Origin: Pararobbsia alpina | GTDB lineage: Bacteria > Pseudomonadota > Gammaproteobacteria > Burkholderiales > Burkholderiaceae | Length of the DNA: 64,000 bases | Direction: 5' to 3' | NCBI RefSeq assembly: GCF_902859895.1 | Contig: NZ_CADIKM010000002.1 | Span: 186,001-250,000, forward strand | In this document: piece by piece, positions 27,465 through 40,588 of the stretch | Position numbering within the stretch: the stretch's first letter is position 1 | How the letters are laid out: the number at the start of each line of letters is the position of its first letter | Program-made: the position numbers and the translations under genes | The notes under the pieces: generated by a model | Seen by the model: only the letters and a program-made list of their open reading frames with translations | The model's database searches: none | Told to the model about the DNA's origin: nothing

Positions 27465-29339
27465 TCATTCTGATTTGGGCTTCGCCGATTCCAGTTCCCG
27501 GATCATTTGCTCGCGCATGACGAACTTTTGCGCTTTGCCCGTTACCGTCATCGGTATGGAATCGACGAAGCGGACATAACGCGGCACTTTGAAGTGTGCG
27601 ATCTGGCCGCGGCAAAAATCGCGGATATCTTCGACCGTGATGGCGTGCCCCGCCTTTGCGACAATCCAGGCACAGATTTCCTCGCCATACTTCTCATCGG
27701 GTACGCCGAATACCTGAACCGACTCGATGTCCGGATGCCGAAACAGAAACTCCTCGATTTCGCGCGGATACACATTTTCGCCGCCGCGAATCACCATGTC
27801 TTTCAGACGTCCGACGATCTTGCAATAGCCCTGTTCGTCGAGCGTCGCCAGGTCGCCGGTCTGCATCCACCCGTCGACAAGGGTCGTGCGCGTTTTTTCC
27901 TCGTCACCCCAATAGCCGAGCATCACCGAATAGCCTCTCGTCCAGAGCTCACCGGTCTCACCCACGGGCACAATCTGGCCCGCGGCATCGACGATCTTGA
28001 CCTCCAGGTGCGGCTGGATCCGGCCAACCGTCGTGACGCGTTTGTCCAGCGGATCGGCCGTTGAACTCTGGAACGAGACCGGACTGGTCTCCGTCATTCC
28101 ATAGGCGATCGTCACCTCACCCATATGCATCCTTGCGACGACCGATTTCATCGTTTCAATCGGACAGGGCGATCCCGCCATGATGCCCGTGCGCAGCGTG
28201 TGCAAATCGAAGCGGGCAAAATCTACAAGCGCGAGTTCAGCAATGAACATAGTCGGTACACCATGGAGTGCCGTGCACTCTTCGTCGCTGACCGCCTGCA
28301 AAGTCGCCGCGGGATCGAAAGCTTCCCCCGGAAACACCATTTGCGCGCCCACCGACACACAGGCCAGCACGCCGAGCACCATGCCGAAGCAGTGATAGAA
28401 CGGCACGGGAATACAGAGCGAATCAACTTCGCTCAAGCGCATCGCCTTCGCGATAAACCGGCCGTTGTTGACGATGTTGCGATGCGTGAGCGTCGCGCCT
28501 TTCGGACTGCCCGTCGTCCCGCTCGTGAACTGGACATTGACGGGCTCGAAACAGTCGAGCCCTGCCTCGATGGCCGCAAGTTGCACAAGCGCATGGCGAG
28601 GCTCTTCAGTGGACACATCGGCAGGCGGTTTTGCCGACCTTTTGTCGCCTGACCCTTCGATGACACTTCCGACCGGCCTGTTACCGCCCCGTCCGAGAGG
28701 GCCTTCATCTCGCCCTTCGGCGGGACTGTTTGCCTGCATGGCGCGCGCTCCGAGTGCAACGATCTCGCGATAGCGGCGCATGCCGGATACTTCGTGTTCA
28801 CCCATCTGAATCACATGCTCGAGATACGGCAGGCGTGCACTGCGCAGCGTCGTGCCGGTCGCCGTGCCGAGTTCGGGCACAAGCGTCTGCAGCATTTGCA
28901 GATAGTCGGACACCTTGAAGCGCTCGGCTGTGATGAGCGCCCTGCATCCGACTTTGTTCAGGGCATATTCGAGCTCGGTAAGTCGATATGCAGGATTGAT
29001 GTTGACCAGAATCGCACCCAGACGCGCGGTGGCAAACTGCGTGACCAGCCATTCGACGCGATTGGGCGACCAGATGCCGACCCGGTCGCCTTTCTCGAGG
29101 CCGAGTGCGCGAAGCCCGAGTGCGAGCGTGTCGACGGCCGCATCGAACTCGCGCCAGGTCCAGCGAATCGATTGTTCACGAAACACCACGGCCGGGCGTT
29201 CGGCAAAGCGACGCGCCGTGTCGCGCAGCAGCCCGCCGACGGTCGCGTCGGACAACGGCTCATCGGTTGAGCCGCGAACATACGCCAGGCCGTCGCGAGG
29301 GGCGATCAGCGCTTCGACGCTCTCTATCGCTTCACTCAT
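27465..29339 (-). CDS. AMP-dependent acyl-CoA synthetase (fatty-acid or related acid ligase)
   Basis: Activates a carboxylic acid with ATP and couples it to CoA. The 624 residues contain the P-loop [34 protein letters not shown] and the C-terminal [16 protein letters not shown] hinge and catalytic lysine motif [13 protein letters not shown] twelve bases before the ATG at 29339 fixes the start. An insertion of roughly 45 residues, rich in Gly, Ser, Pro and charge ([20 protein letters not shown] and onward), precedes the P-loop; relatives I know are about 575 residues and lack it. In Burkholderia a gene of this kind lies between atpC and hemE. The exact substrate cannot be read from sequence. 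Confidence 0.92.
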   Translation of the reverse strand: MSEAIESVEALIAPRDGLAYVRGSTDEPLSDATVGGLLRDTARRFAERPAVVFREQSIRWTWREFDAAVDTLALGLRALGLEKGDRVGIWSPNRVEWLVTQFATARLGAILVNINPAYRLTELEYALNKVGCRALITAERFKVSDYLQMLQTLVPELGTATGTTLRSARLPYLEHVIQMGEHEVSGMRRYREIVALGARAMQANSPAEGRDEGPLGRGGNRPVGSVIEGSGDKRSAKPPADVSTEEPRHALVQLAAIEAGLDCFEPVNVQFTSGTTGSPKGATLTHRNIVNNGRFIAKAMRLSEVDSLCIPVPFYHCFGMVLGVLACVSVGAQMVFPGEAFDPAATLQAVSDEECTALHGVPTMFIAELALVDFARFDLHTLRTGIMAGSPCPIETMKSVVARMHMGEVTIAYGMTETSPVSFQSSTADPLDKRVTTVGRIQPHLEVKIVDAAGQIVPVGETGELWTRGYSVMLGYWGDEEKTRTTLVDGWMQTGDLATLDEQGYCKIVGRLKDMVIRGGENVYPREIEEFLFRHPDIESVQVFGVPDEKYGEEICAWIVAKAGHAITVEDIRDFCRGQIAHFKVPRYVRFVDSIPMTVTGKAQKFVMREQMIRELESAKPKSE

Positions 29340-29665
29340 GGCGAATCCTCCGTCCTCCTCCATCTATCCGTGCGTCCATCGGTCCTTCCGGATCACAGAC
29401 ATACGCTCTGCTCGATTCTGGTCACTCGCCGGCTGCGGCGGTATTGCTTCAAACCCTGCATCGGCTGTCGGCGCACGACGGTTTCAGGTGTCCTGACAGC
29501 ACGTTCGGTCTTGACTGGCGAGCGAAGTAAAGAAAGGAAGAAATTTCTTCATACTTAGTTACACGCGCGTCTAATCGGGTTACAAAACCCGTCATCTTGA
29601 AATGATCTTGCGGCGTTACCCTAGGCAGGTCCGGGATGCGGATCGCGACGACCAGGAGAGAGGGG
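29340..29665. other. divergent promoter region of the acyl-CoA synthetase and FecR-like genes
   Basis: No gene is seen. The right part around 29525-29600 is comparatively AT-rich and is the natural place for promoters in both directions. I could not assign boxes with confidence. Confidence 0.4.
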
Positions 29666-32383
29666 ATGAATCATCGAACACTTTGGCGGCGGGTAGCGGA
29701 AGTCATCGTGGCCTTGACGCTCGCCGTTCCTGCATTCAGTGCGACAGCGCAGCAGGGACCGGAATACGGAGACCAGGCGGAGCAGCCACCATCCGGCGAT
29801 AGCACTGCCGATGTGCCGGGCCGTGTTGCACGGCTCAACTATTTCGACGGTACCGTGACGTTTGAGCCCGCGGGCGGCAACGAATGGGCCTACGCGGAAC
29901 TGAACCGGCCGATGACGACGGGCGATCAGGTGTGGGTCGACAACGGCGGCCGCTCCGAACTGCATATCGGATCGACGGCATTGCGCCTAGGTCAGCAGAG
30001 CGCACTGAGCATCGTGAACCTCGACGACCAGAACGCACAGTTGAAACTGGCCCAGGGCACACTCCAGACGCGCCTGCGAAACCTGCCGGCAGGCCAGAGT
30101 TTTGAAATCGATACGCCCAACGTCGCGCTGCAGGCCGACGGCCCCGGCAGCTACCGGGTCGATGCCGCACCCGACGGCACCTCGAGCACGGTCACGGTCC
30201 GCGAAGGGAGCCTGACCGCTTATGGCGATTCGGGTTCAGTCCAGATCGGTCCGGGGCAGCAGCTTACGTTTTCGGGCACCAATCTGCAGGAAACGGACGG
30301 CGGTACCGCACCGCCTCCCGATGCACTCGAAGCGTGGGCGGTGTCCCGCGATCGCGCAGAGGACGCCTCGGTCTCCGCGCGCTATGTGTCGCGCGATGTG
30401 CCCGGATACCAGGACCTCGATGCGAACGGAACATGGGAAGAGTCGCCCGACTACGGCCAGGTTTGGGTGCCCCGCGTCGCCGCCGGCTGGGCGCCGTATC
30501 GCGAAGGCCACTGGGCCTGGGTCGCGCCGTGGGGCTGGACCTGGGTCGACGATGCGCCATGGGGCTTCGCGCCATTCCACTACGGCCGCTGGGCCTACTA
30601 CCGCAATAACTGGGCATGGGTGCCGGGTCCGGTCATTGACAACGCGCCTCCGTGCTACTCGCCAGCTCTGGTCGCTTTCGTCGGTGGTGGTGGCCGTGGC
30701 CCAAGCTGGGGGGTTTCGTTGACGGTCGGCGCGGCGGCCGCCGGCGTTGCGTGGCTTCCGCTGGGTCCCGGCGAACCGTGGCGGCCGGCTTATCGCTACA
30801 GTCCGCGCTATTACGACCGCGTCAACTATGTGAACCACAGGGCCATCGCCAATAACGATCACAACATCTACGTCAATCGCGGCGCCCCGCGCGCCATCAC
30901 CGGCATGCCGGCCAACCAGTTCATACGTGGGCAGGGCGCGGGGCGCCATGGCCAGACGCTGCGACCGCAGCAGATCGCGCACAATCCGATCGGCGCGGGT
31001 GCGCCCGCAATTGCGCCGGTACAGCAGAGCTTCGGCGGTGGATTGCGACGCGCGAACTTCCACCCGCCGCAGACGGCGGGAGCCCGGCCGGTGATCGCGA
31101 CCCGCAATGCGCCGACACCGTTCGCCTATCGCGATTCGCTCGCGCGGAACTTCGCCCAATCTGGAGGGCGCGTACAGGGCGCAGGTCAGCCCGTCGTTCG
31201 AACCGCCCCACCCGCCAACTTCGCGCGGATCGCCAACGCGCCCGGCCAGCCCGGGCACGGTGCAAATCAATCCGCGTTCCGCGTGGTTCCGGCTGAACGC
31301 CGACCCCTGCCCGCTCAAGGCCAGGCGAACCGTGGCGCACCGGGAGGCACTCCGTTCAATGGGGCGGCTCGCGAGGGCCAGCAGAGGCAGGGTCAGCGTC
31401 AAGGGCAGATGCAACCTCAGGCAGGCCAGCCTCCGGGCGATCTGCGTCCGGGCCAGACACAGTTTCAGACGGGACAACGCCCGAGTCAGCCCGGAGCCGA
31501 TCAGCGCCAGGGACAAGCGCAAATGCAGGGCGGCCCCCGGCCGGCTCAATCGCAAGTGCCAGGCGGGGAGCGACCGGGCCAGTTCCAAGCCAATCAGATT
31601 AATGGTGCACGCCCGTCGATGCAGGCCGGCCGTCCAGGTGAAGTGCCCGAGCAGGGTCAGGTATCGCGCGAGAACGGTGTGCCACATCCACCCGACAGGA
31701 TGCAAGGAGGTCGTACCGGCGAGCAGCCGGGCAACGTTTCGCAGGGCCATCAACGCGGACAATCGCAAGCCGAGCAACTCCAAGCTCAGCAGCGGTTGGC
31801 ACAGGAGCATGCCCAGCAGGCCGGGCAGCAACCTTTGCAACAGCAGACCCAGCAGCAAATGGAACATCAGCGCGCACAGCAAGACGTGCAGCAGCGTTCC
31901 CAGCAGCAGGCTCAACAGCAAATGCAACAGCAACGCGCACAGCAAGACGCGCAGCAGCGTTCTCAGGAGCAGCCTCAACAACAGATGGAACAGCAACGCG
32001 CAGGGCAAGCCGCGCAGCAACGTTCCCAGCAGCAGGCCCAACAGCAAATGCAACAGCAACGCGCACAGCAAGACGCGCAGCAGCGTTCCCAGCAGCAGGC
32101 CCAACAGCAAATGCAACAGCAACGCGCACAGCAAGCCGCGCAGCAACGTTCTCAGCAGCAGATGGAACAGCAACGTGCACAGCAAGCTGCGCAACGTCAG
32201 CAAGCCGCCGCACAACAACGCGAACAGCAGGTACAGAACCAGCAGCGTCAGCAGCAAATGCAGAACCAGCAGCGCCAACAGATGGAGCAGCAACGTCAGC
32301 AACAACAGCAGCAGCGCGCCGCCCCCCCGCACTCGGGGGCGAGTGCCCGCGAGCCGCGGCGCGACGAGCAGCACCACGGCTGA
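29666..32383 (+). CDS. secreted FecR-domain / DUF6600-like protein with Gln-rich repeat tail
   Basis: A 905-residue exported protein of unknown function. A signal peptide (NHRTLWRR, hydrophobic core, cleavage near AFSATAQQ) is followed by a FecR-like beta domain (about 50-190: GRVARLNYFDGTVTF, TTGDQVWVDNGGRSELHIG). Then comes a Trp-rich segment (about 265-345) with WVPRVAAGWAPYREGHWAW and GWTWVDDAPWGFAPFHYG, as in DUF6600 proteins. The last 380 residues are Gln/Pro/Gly-rich and end in 21-residue repeats. AGGAGAG before the ATG at 29666 supports the start. The FecR part resembles the periplasmic binding domain of FecR without any sigma-factor partner. The tail is of low complexity and probably disordered or adhesive (inference). 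Confidence 0.85.
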   Translation: MNHRTLWRRVAEVIVALTLAVPAFSATAQQGPEYGDQAEQPPSGDSTADVPGRVARLNYFDGTVTFEPAGGNEWAYAELNRPMTTGDQVWVDNGGRSELHIGSTALRLGQQSALSIVNLDDQNAQLKLAQGTLQTRLRNLPAGQSFEIDTPNVALQADGPGSYRVDAAPDGTSSTVTVREGSLTAYGDSGSVQIGPGQQLTFSGTNLQETDGGTAPPPDALEAWAVSRDRAEDASVSARYVSRDVPGYQDLDANGTWEESPDYGQVWVPRVAAGWAPYREGHWAWVAPWGWTWVDDAPWGFAPFHYGRWAYYRNNWAWVPGPVIDNAPPCYSPALVAFVGGGGRGPSWGVSLTVGAAAAGVAWLPLGPGEPWRPAYRYSPRYYDRVNYVNHRAIANNDHNIYVNRGAPRAITGMPANQFIRGQGAGRHGQTLRPQQIAHNPIGAGAPAIAPVQQSFGGGLRRANFHPPQTAGARPVIATRNAPTPFAYRDSLARNFAQSGGRVQGAGQPVVRTAPPANFARIANAPGQPGHGANQSAFRVVPAERRPLPAQGQANRGAPGGTPFNGAAREGQQRQGQRQGQMQPQAGQPPGDLRPGQTQFQTGQRPSQPGADQRQGQAQMQGGPRPAQSQVPGGERPGQFQANQINGARPSMQAGRPGEVPEQGQVSRENGVPHPPDRMQGGRTGEQPGNVSQGHQRGQSQAEQLQAQQRLAQEHAQQAGQQPLQQQTQQQMEHQRAQQDVQQRSQQQAQQQMQQQRAQQDAQQRSQEQPQQQMEQQRAGQAAQQRSQQQAQQQMQQQRAQQDAQQRSQQQAQQQMQQQRAQQAAQQRSQQQMEQQRAQQAAQRQQAAAQQREQQVQNQQRQQQMQNQQRQQMEQQRQQQQQQRAAPPHSGASAREPRRDEQHHG
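31880..32182 (+). repeat. 63-bp tandem repeats coding for a Gln-rich 21-residue unit
   Basis: Four in-frame 63-bp units begin at 31880, 31943, 32006 and 32069, followed by a fifth of 51 bp (32132-32182) that lacks four codons. The peptide unit is close to QDAQQRSQQQAQQQMQQQRA. Units are nearly identical at the DNA level, so copy number could change by slippage or recombination without breaking the frame. Confidence 0.9.
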
Positions 32384-32384
32384 G

Positions 32385-32421
32385 GGTAGATAGCGCCCGG
32401 CAGGGCTGCGCGCTATCTACC
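32385..32421 (+). terminator. 12-bp perfect hairpin directly after the FecR-like gene
   Basis: GGTAGATAGCGC (32385-32396) and GCGCTATCTACC (32410-32421) pair perfectly around 13 bases, two bases after the stop codon. There is no U-run, so it may protect the 3' end or terminate inefficiently. Confidence 0.55.
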
Positions 32422-32578
32422 TCAATGCGAAGCTCCTCGCTGTTCGTTCACCTTGCCATTCATCCGAAGGGGCAGCCCCTCTTCGTGGCAAGGAACGACA
32501 ATTCGAAAGCGTGGCTCGCACCGCAAAGAGCCACGCGACGCCCCCACGAGACGAGCGATGCGCCGCGTCGGACCGCAC

Positions 32579-32615
32579 AAAAAAAAATGCCGTTCAGCTC
32601 TTAACTGAACGGCAT
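32579..32615 (-). terminator. rho-independent terminator of the ATP synthase operon
   Basis: On the minus strand an 11-bp perfect stem, ATGCCGTTCAG (32605-32615 reversed) with CTGAACGGCAT, and a 7-base loop are followed by a run of nine U (A-run at 32579-32587 on the plus strand). It lies 114 bases beyond the atpC stop. The rest of 32422-32728 shows no gene. Confidence 0.9.
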
Positions 32616-32728
32616 GACAGCCGAAGCTGCCTTTTTACTCGTCGCGAATACTCAATGCGGTTTCAGCGAGATCTTTCGTGACAGCCCCACTACGTCGCCA
32701 CGACTCGCGTCATGCTTTGCCCCGCTAC

Positions 32729-33154
32729 TCAGCCCTGTCCGCGCGCGCGGCGCAGACGCTGGATCGCCGCAAGCTGCGCGGTCGCGTACGAGAGTTCGGC
32801 CTGCGCCGTTGCATATTCGAGGTTGGCCCCCGTGTTCTGCAGCGCTTCTTCCGCCTGACGGCGCGCTTGCTCGGCCTTCGCCTCGTCGAGGTCCTTGCCG
32901 CGGATCGCGGTGTCGGCCAGCACGGTGACATTGGTCGGCTGCACTTCGAGAATCCCGCCGGCGACAAATACCAGCTCGATCGAGCCGTCCTCGGCTTCGA
33001 TCTCGACCGTGCCCGGGCGGATCCGCGTGATCAGCGGCGCGTGCCCCGGCAGGATGCCCAGCTCGCCCGCTTCGCCAGGCAGGCTGACGAACTTCGCCTG
33101 CCCCGAGAAGATCTGCGCTTCCGCGCTGACGACGTCTACTTTGATGCTTGCCAT
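32729..33154 (-). CDS. atpC: ATP synthase F1 epsilon subunit
   Basis: The 141-residue regulatory subunit of the central stalk. The beta-sandwich ([38 protein letters not shown]) is followed by the two-helix C-terminal domain ([18 protein letters not shown]), which can block rotation in related enzymes. GGAG precedes the ATG. It is the last gene of the operon, 75 bases after atpD. Confidence 0.97.
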   Translation of the reverse strand: MASIKVDVVSAEAQIFSGQAKFVSLPGEAGELGILPGHAPLITRIRPGTVEIEAEDGSIELVFVAGGILEVQPTNVTVLADTAIRGKDLDEAKAEQARRQAEEALQNTGANLEYATAQAELSYATAQLAAIQRLRRARGQG

Positions 33155-33229
33155 ATCGACTCCTGCTTGCGCCTGGGAACGGCGGCGAGTCCATTTAAGG
33201 CCCGCCGCGCATTCCTCAAGCCGCGGCCA

Positions 33230-34687
<1,458 letters not shown>

Positions 34688-35596
34688 TTAAACCGCAGCG
34701 GCACCGCCGACGATCTCCGAAAGCTCTTTCGTGATCGCCGCCTGGCGGCTCTTGTTGTAGATCAGCTGCAATTCGTTGATGACCGTCTTCGCGTTGTCGG
34801 ACGCAGCCTTCATCGCAACCATGCGCGCCGATTGCTCCGACGCCATGTTCTCAGCCACCGCCTGATAAACGAGTGCTTCGACGTACCGCACCAGCAGATC
34901 GTCGACTACGGTCTGCGCATCCGGCTCGTAGATGTAGTCCCACGAATGCTTGGCCGCGCCCTCGATACCCGAGGACGGACCCGCGCCGCCGGCCTGCTCG
35001 CGTTCGCCGAACCGCTCGTCGAGCGGCAGCAACTGCTCGATGACCGACTCCTGCTTCATCGTGTTCAGGAAGCGCGTGTACGCGATATACACCGCGTCGA
35101 GCTGACCCGCCGCATAGGCATCGAGCTGCACCTTGATCGCGCCGATCAGCTTTTCCAGATGCGGTGTGTCGCCGAGCTGGATCACCTGCGAGACCACCTT
35201 CGCCTTCAGACGCGTCAGAAAGCCCAGGCCCTTGCCGCCGATCGCCGTCGCCTCGACCTGCAGGCCTTGCTGTTCGAGTTCCTTGAGCTTGTTCAGCGAG
35301 GCACGCAGGATGTTGGTGTTCAGGCCGCCGCACAGTCCCTTGTCCGTCGTCACAAGGATCATGCCCGCCGTCTTCACCCCTTCATGCTTGATCATGAACG
35401 GGTGCCGATACTCGGGGTTCGCCTGTGCCATATGCGCGGCGATATCCCGAACCTTGTCCGCGTACGGACGCGCATGACGCATGCGTTCCTGTGCGCGGCG
35501 CATCTTCGACGCAGCGACCATCTCCATCGCCTTCGTGATCTTGCGCGTGTTTTGCACGCTCTTGATCTTGCCGCGGATTTCCTTCATTCCGGCCAT
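34688..35596 (-). CDS. atpG: ATP synthase F1 gamma subunit
   Basis: The rotating central shaft (302 residues). The N-terminal helix ([32 protein letters not shown]), the [13 protein letters not shown] segment and the C-terminal helix ([24 protein letters not shown]) are all present. AAGGAG sits seven bases before the ATG. Gaps of 73 bases to atpA and 60 to atpD fit co-transcription. Confidence 0.98.
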   Translation of the reverse strand: MAGMKEIRGKIKSVQNTRKITKAMEMVAASKMRRAQERMRHARPYADKVRDIAAHMAQANPEYRHPFMIKHEGVKTAGMILVTTDKGLCGGLNTNILRASLNKLKELEQQGLQVEATAIGGKGLGFLTRLKAKVVSQVIQLGDTPHLEKLIGAIKVQLDAYAAGQLDAVYIAYTRFLNTMKQESVIEQLLPLDERFGEREQAGGAGPSSGIEGAAKHSWDYIYEPDAQTVVDDLLVRYVEALVYQAVAENMASEQSARMVAMKAASDNAKTVINELQLIYNKSRQAAITKELSEIVGGAAAV

Positions 35597-35669
35597 TGCC
35601 TACTCCTTGTTCGCAGAGCGCGCGGCACGCCGCGCGCATTGCAGGATCATGATCAGTTTGCTGCGTCGA

Positions 35670-37211
<1,542 letters not shown>

Positions 37212-37335
37212 GTTCGCTCCTAATGTTCAATTCTGTTGCGTGCCTGCGGCTTCGCACGGGTCGCCTGGTCGCGGAGCCCATGCGGTGCGCACGGAGCACG
37301 CGGCGCGAGACTTCTCGCAGCCAAGATTCTTCGCG

Positions 37336-37878
37336 TCAGGCGGCCAGCGCGGTCTGCATTTCCGCAAGACGCGCACGGACCGACGTATCCAGTACTTCAT
37401 CGCCCACCGTTACACACACGCCGCCGATCAACGATGGATCGACGTTCACATGCGGCTTCAGCTTGCGACCGAACTTGCGCTCCAGCTTCGCGACCAGTTC
37501 GTCCAGCGCCTTGCCATCAAGCGGGAACGCACTGTCGATCGTGACGTCGGCGGCACCTTCCTGCGCGTTCTTCAGCGTCTCGAACTGTTCGGCGATTTGC
37601 GGCAGCGCATCAAGGCGATGGTTGTCGACGATCATCCGAATAAAATTCTGCGCCCGTGATTCGCTTGCAGCCAGTGGCGACTTCGCCGCCGACACGATCA
37701 ATTGATAGAGCTGGTCGCGGCTGACCTTCGGGTTGCCCGCAACCGAAAGCAGCTCGGGTTGCGCCGCGAACGCGGCAAGCTCGGCGACGAAGTCGGACCA
37801 CTGCGACAGGTCGCCGCTCTTCGCGACGTCGAACAGCGCGTCGGCGTAGGGGCGGGCGATGGTGGCAAGTTCGGCCAT
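37336..37878 (-). CDS. atpH: ATP synthase F1 delta subunit
   Basis: The 180-residue peripheral-stalk protein that joins F1 to subunit b. [13 protein letters not shown] at the N-terminus and the C-terminal [26 protein letters not shown] are family hallmarks. A longer open frame exists, but the upstream part overlaps atpF out of frame; the ATG at 37878 lies two bases after the atpF stop, indicating translational coupling. Confidence 0.97.
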   Translation of the reverse strand: MAELATIARPYADALFDVAKSGDLSQWSDFVAELAAFAAQPELLSVAGNPKVSRDQLYQLIVSAAKSPLAASESRAQNFIRMIVDNHRLDALPQIAEQFETLKNAQEGAADVTIDSAFPLDGKALDELVAKLERKFGRKLKPHVNVDPSLIGGVCVTVGDEVLDTSVRARLAEMQTALAA

Positions 37879-37880
37879 GA

Positions 37881-38351
37881 TCAGAGCTCGGCTTTCAGTT
37901 GGTTCAGCAGCTCGGCGTGGGCGTTCGCATCGATCTCGCGCTTGAGGATCTGCTCGGCACCGCGCACGGCCAGCGTCGCGACATCGCCGCGAAGCGATTC
38001 GCGGGCCTTGACGATCTGCTGTTCGGCATCGGCCTTCGCATTCGCGAGGATACGGGCGGCTTCGGCCTGTGCGTTGCGCTTGATCTCGTCGGCGACGAGC
38101 TGGGCACGCTGCTCCGCGTCCGCAATGCGTTGCTGCCCTTCGGTGCGGGCCTGGGCGAGTTCCTGGTCGACGCGCTTGTTCGCGGCGTCGAGCTCGGCCT
38201 TGCCCTTTTCGGCGGCTGCGAGCCCATCGGCGATTTTCTGCGAGCGATCGTCGAGTGCCTTGATCAGCGGCGGCCACACGAATTTCATCGTGAACCACGC
38301 GAGGATCAGGAACACGACCATTTGCGCTAGCAGGGTTGCGTTGAGATTCAC
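37881..38351 (-). CDS. atpF: ATP synthase F0 subunit b
   Basis: The 156-residue peripheral stalk. One N-terminal membrane helix ([20 protein letters not shown]) is followed by a long charged coiled coil. The start is GTG at 38351 with AAGGAAA seven bases upstream. It lies 155 bases after atpE, the longest gap in the operon. Confidence 0.97.
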   Translation of the reverse strand: MNLNATLLAQMVVFLILAWFTMKFVWPPLIKALDDRSQKIADGLAAAEKGKAELDAANKRVDQELAQARTEGQQRIADAEQRAQLVADEIKRNAQAEAARILANAKADAEQQIVKARESLRGDVATLAVRGAEQILKREIDANAHAELLNQLKAEL

Positions 38352-38402
38352 GGTGTTTCCTTACTGTGTGCTAGGTCGGATGGTAGGCTCAATGCACAGA
38401 AA

Positions 38403-38445
38403 GCGCGGGCCGGCTCGGCGCATTCGCGAACCCGGTGTCCCGCGC
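38403..38445 (-). promoter_or_regulatory. stem-loop in the atpE-atpF gap
   Basis: GCGCGGG (38403-38409) can pair with CCCGCGC (38439-38445) in the 155-base untranslated gap. A structure after atpE could stabilise its message or slow downstream translation, which would suit the high copy number of subunit c. No U-run follows. Confidence 0.35.
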
Positions 38446-38506
38446 GTTTTCCTGCTTCGCCACCCCGTTCTTCAAGTCAGAGCGGGGCGAGGACTTCCGA
38501 GCCCGT

Positions 38507-38845
<339 letters not shown>

Positions 38846-39694
38846 TTAGTGTTTATCGTGTGCCTGGCCGAGGTACACCAGCGTCAGCATCATGAAGATG
38901 AACGCTTGCAGCAACACGATCAGGATGTGGAAGATCGACCACACGGTGCCCGCGATCACATGACCGACGAAGCCGAGCACCGTCGTATCCGCGCCAAAGC
39001 CCCACATCGAGCCAAGCAACGCGATCAGCAGGAACAGCAGCTCGCCCGCATACATGTTGCCGAACAGCCGCATCCCGAGGGAGATGGTCTTGGCGAGATA
39101 TTCGATGATGTTCAGCAGCAGGTTCGGCAGCCACAGCAGCGGATGCGAGCCGAACGGGGCCGAGATGAGTTCGTGGCCGAAACCCTTGGGACCCTTGATC
39201 TTCAGGCTGTAATAGATCATCAGGATGAACACGCCGAGCGCGATGCCGAGCGTGCCGTTGAGGTCGGCGGTCGGGACGATGCGGATATGGTCGATCGTGC
39301 CGGAGAGCCCGACCCAGCCGATCACGCGCGACGCGAGGTCGACCGGGATGAAGTCGAGCGAGTTCATCAGCGCGACCCAGACGAACACCGTCAGTGCGAG
39401 CGGGGCAATGAAGTGGCGGCTGCCATGGATCATCGACTTCGATTGATCCTCGACCATCTCGACGAGCATTTCGATCGCGCACTGGAAACGGCCCGGCACG
39501 CCAGGCGTCGCCTTGCGGGCGGCGAGATGAAGAACGAAGATCGTCACGAGGCCCATCAGCACCGACCAGAACAGCGTGTCCAAATTCCAGACCGAAAAAT
39601 CGATGATTTTGGTCTGATGCTTGGTCGAGAAATTCGTCAGGTGGTGCGAGATGTACTCGGACGGATCCAGTTGATGCGGTTCGGCTGCGGCCAT
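38846..39694 (-). CDS. atpB: ATP synthase F0 subunit a
   Basis: The 282-residue stator channel subunit. Membrane helices include [20 protein letters not shown], and the essential arginine lies in [16 protein letters not shown]. The polar [12 protein letters not shown] segment before helix 1 is usual in betaproteobacteria. I use the ATG at 39694; the longest frame starts three codons upstream at a TTG. Neither has a strong ribosome binding site. Confidence 0.97.
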   Translation of the reverse strand: MAAAEPHQLDPSEYISHHLTNFSTKHQTKIIDFSVWNLDTLFWSVLMGLVTIFVLHLAARKATPGVPGRFQCAIEMLVEMVEDQSKSMIHGSRHFIAPLALTVFVWVALMNSLDFIPVDLASRVIGWVGLSGTIDHIRIVPTADLNGTLGIALGVFILMIYYSLKIKGPKGFGHELISAPFGSHPLLWLPNLLLNIIEYLAKTISLGMRLFGNMYAGELLFLLIALLGSMWGFGADTTVLGFVGHVIAGTVWSIFHILIVLLQAFIFMMLTLVYLGQAHDKH

Positions 39695-39755
39695 GTCTGT
39701 CAAACACCCAAAATGTAAAATTGTCGATCCTGCCCGGCCAGGCAGCCGGGGCGTT

Positions 39756-40331
39756 TCAGCGCAACGCCAGCGCGACCCAATAGGTCTTCAGCGCGACGAG
39801 ATAAGTGATGAGCAATGGCAGCCAGCGAACATCGGGGACGTACTTTGCGATCGCCACGAACATGGCGACGGTCACCCCCATCTTGATCGCTTCTCCGACC
39901 ATCCAGCCGAGCATCGACTGCTGATGGCCCACCCTTCTCAAGCGTAATGCGAACAACGCGCCCGGAACCCAGCAAATCGCCCCGCCCAATAGTGCCGATC
40001 GCGCGGCATCACCTGGCTGGCTCAAAAACTGCCAGCAGATCAGGGCCGCAACCAGGGACACAACCATTTGCGCCGCCACCACCCTGAAGGGCGTGACACG
40101 CGATGGACGACTCACGTTGGCGCCAAACAACTGCTCGGCTTCGGCACGTGTGAGCGGAACGATATTTGTCTCTTCTTGCTCGACATCCCAGTTTTCGGTG
40201 GCTCCGGCCGGCTGCCGGCCCTGGACAGTTGTGTCCGCAGCATGCACCTCGCCAGTACCGTAGGAAGACCTCGGTGCGGAGTGCTGATCGAACGCCTGTC
40301 TTGCCGTTCCGTTCGAATCGCCGCCAGCCAT
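39756..40331 (-). CDS. atpI: ATP synthase subunit I
   Basis: A 191-residue, poorly conserved membrane protein encoded at the head of the operon. Four hydrophobic segments occupy about residues 85-190; the first 80 residues are polar and longer than in E. coli AtpI. The family helps assemble the c-ring. The ATG at 40331 follows GGGAG. The gene is first in the operon, 69 bases after the predicted -10 box. Confidence 0.85.
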   Translation of the reverse strand: MAGGDSNGTARQAFDQHSAPRSSYGTGEVHAADTTVQGRQPAGATENWDVEQEETNIVPLTRAEAEQLFGANVSRPSRVTPFRVVAAQMVVSLVAALICWQFLSQPGDAARSALLGGAICWVPGALFALRLRRVGHQQSMLGWMVGEAIKMGVTVAMFVAIAKYVPDVRWLPLLITYLVALKTYWVALALR

Positions 40332-40399
40332 CCCTACTCCCAAAAACCCGCCACGCTTGCGCCTGACTTTCGATCGTGCCGAGCTATTAAATCGGGGCG

Positions 40400-40428
40400 A
40401 TTGTAAGTGATTCTTACAGGCAATTCAA
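40400..40428 (-). promoter_or_regulatory. sigma-70-type promoter of the atp operon
   Basis: On the minus strand: -35 TTGAAT (40423-40428), a 17-base spacer, and -10 TACAAT (40400-40405). It lies just upstream of atpI and downstream of the transporter stop. Spacing is ideal and both boxes are close to consensus. Confidence 0.7.
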
Positions 40429-40588
40429 GCCTTTACGTGAGCCGAAAATATCCCGAAAACCGTTGTCCATGAAAGGTTTGCGCTGCTCTGCAACATGCCG
40501 TTCCCGGGCGACGAATACCGCCTGCTTCAGTGCGACGCCTTCGCGGCATGTGCGCCTTCCCCCACCCTCGAACCCCACCCGATCCGAA

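Noticed and set aside
30236-32377. 713-codon Leu-rich frame on the minus strand
   Set aside because: The Leu-rich part is the antisense of the CAG-rich Gln repeats; no ribosome binding site or domain.
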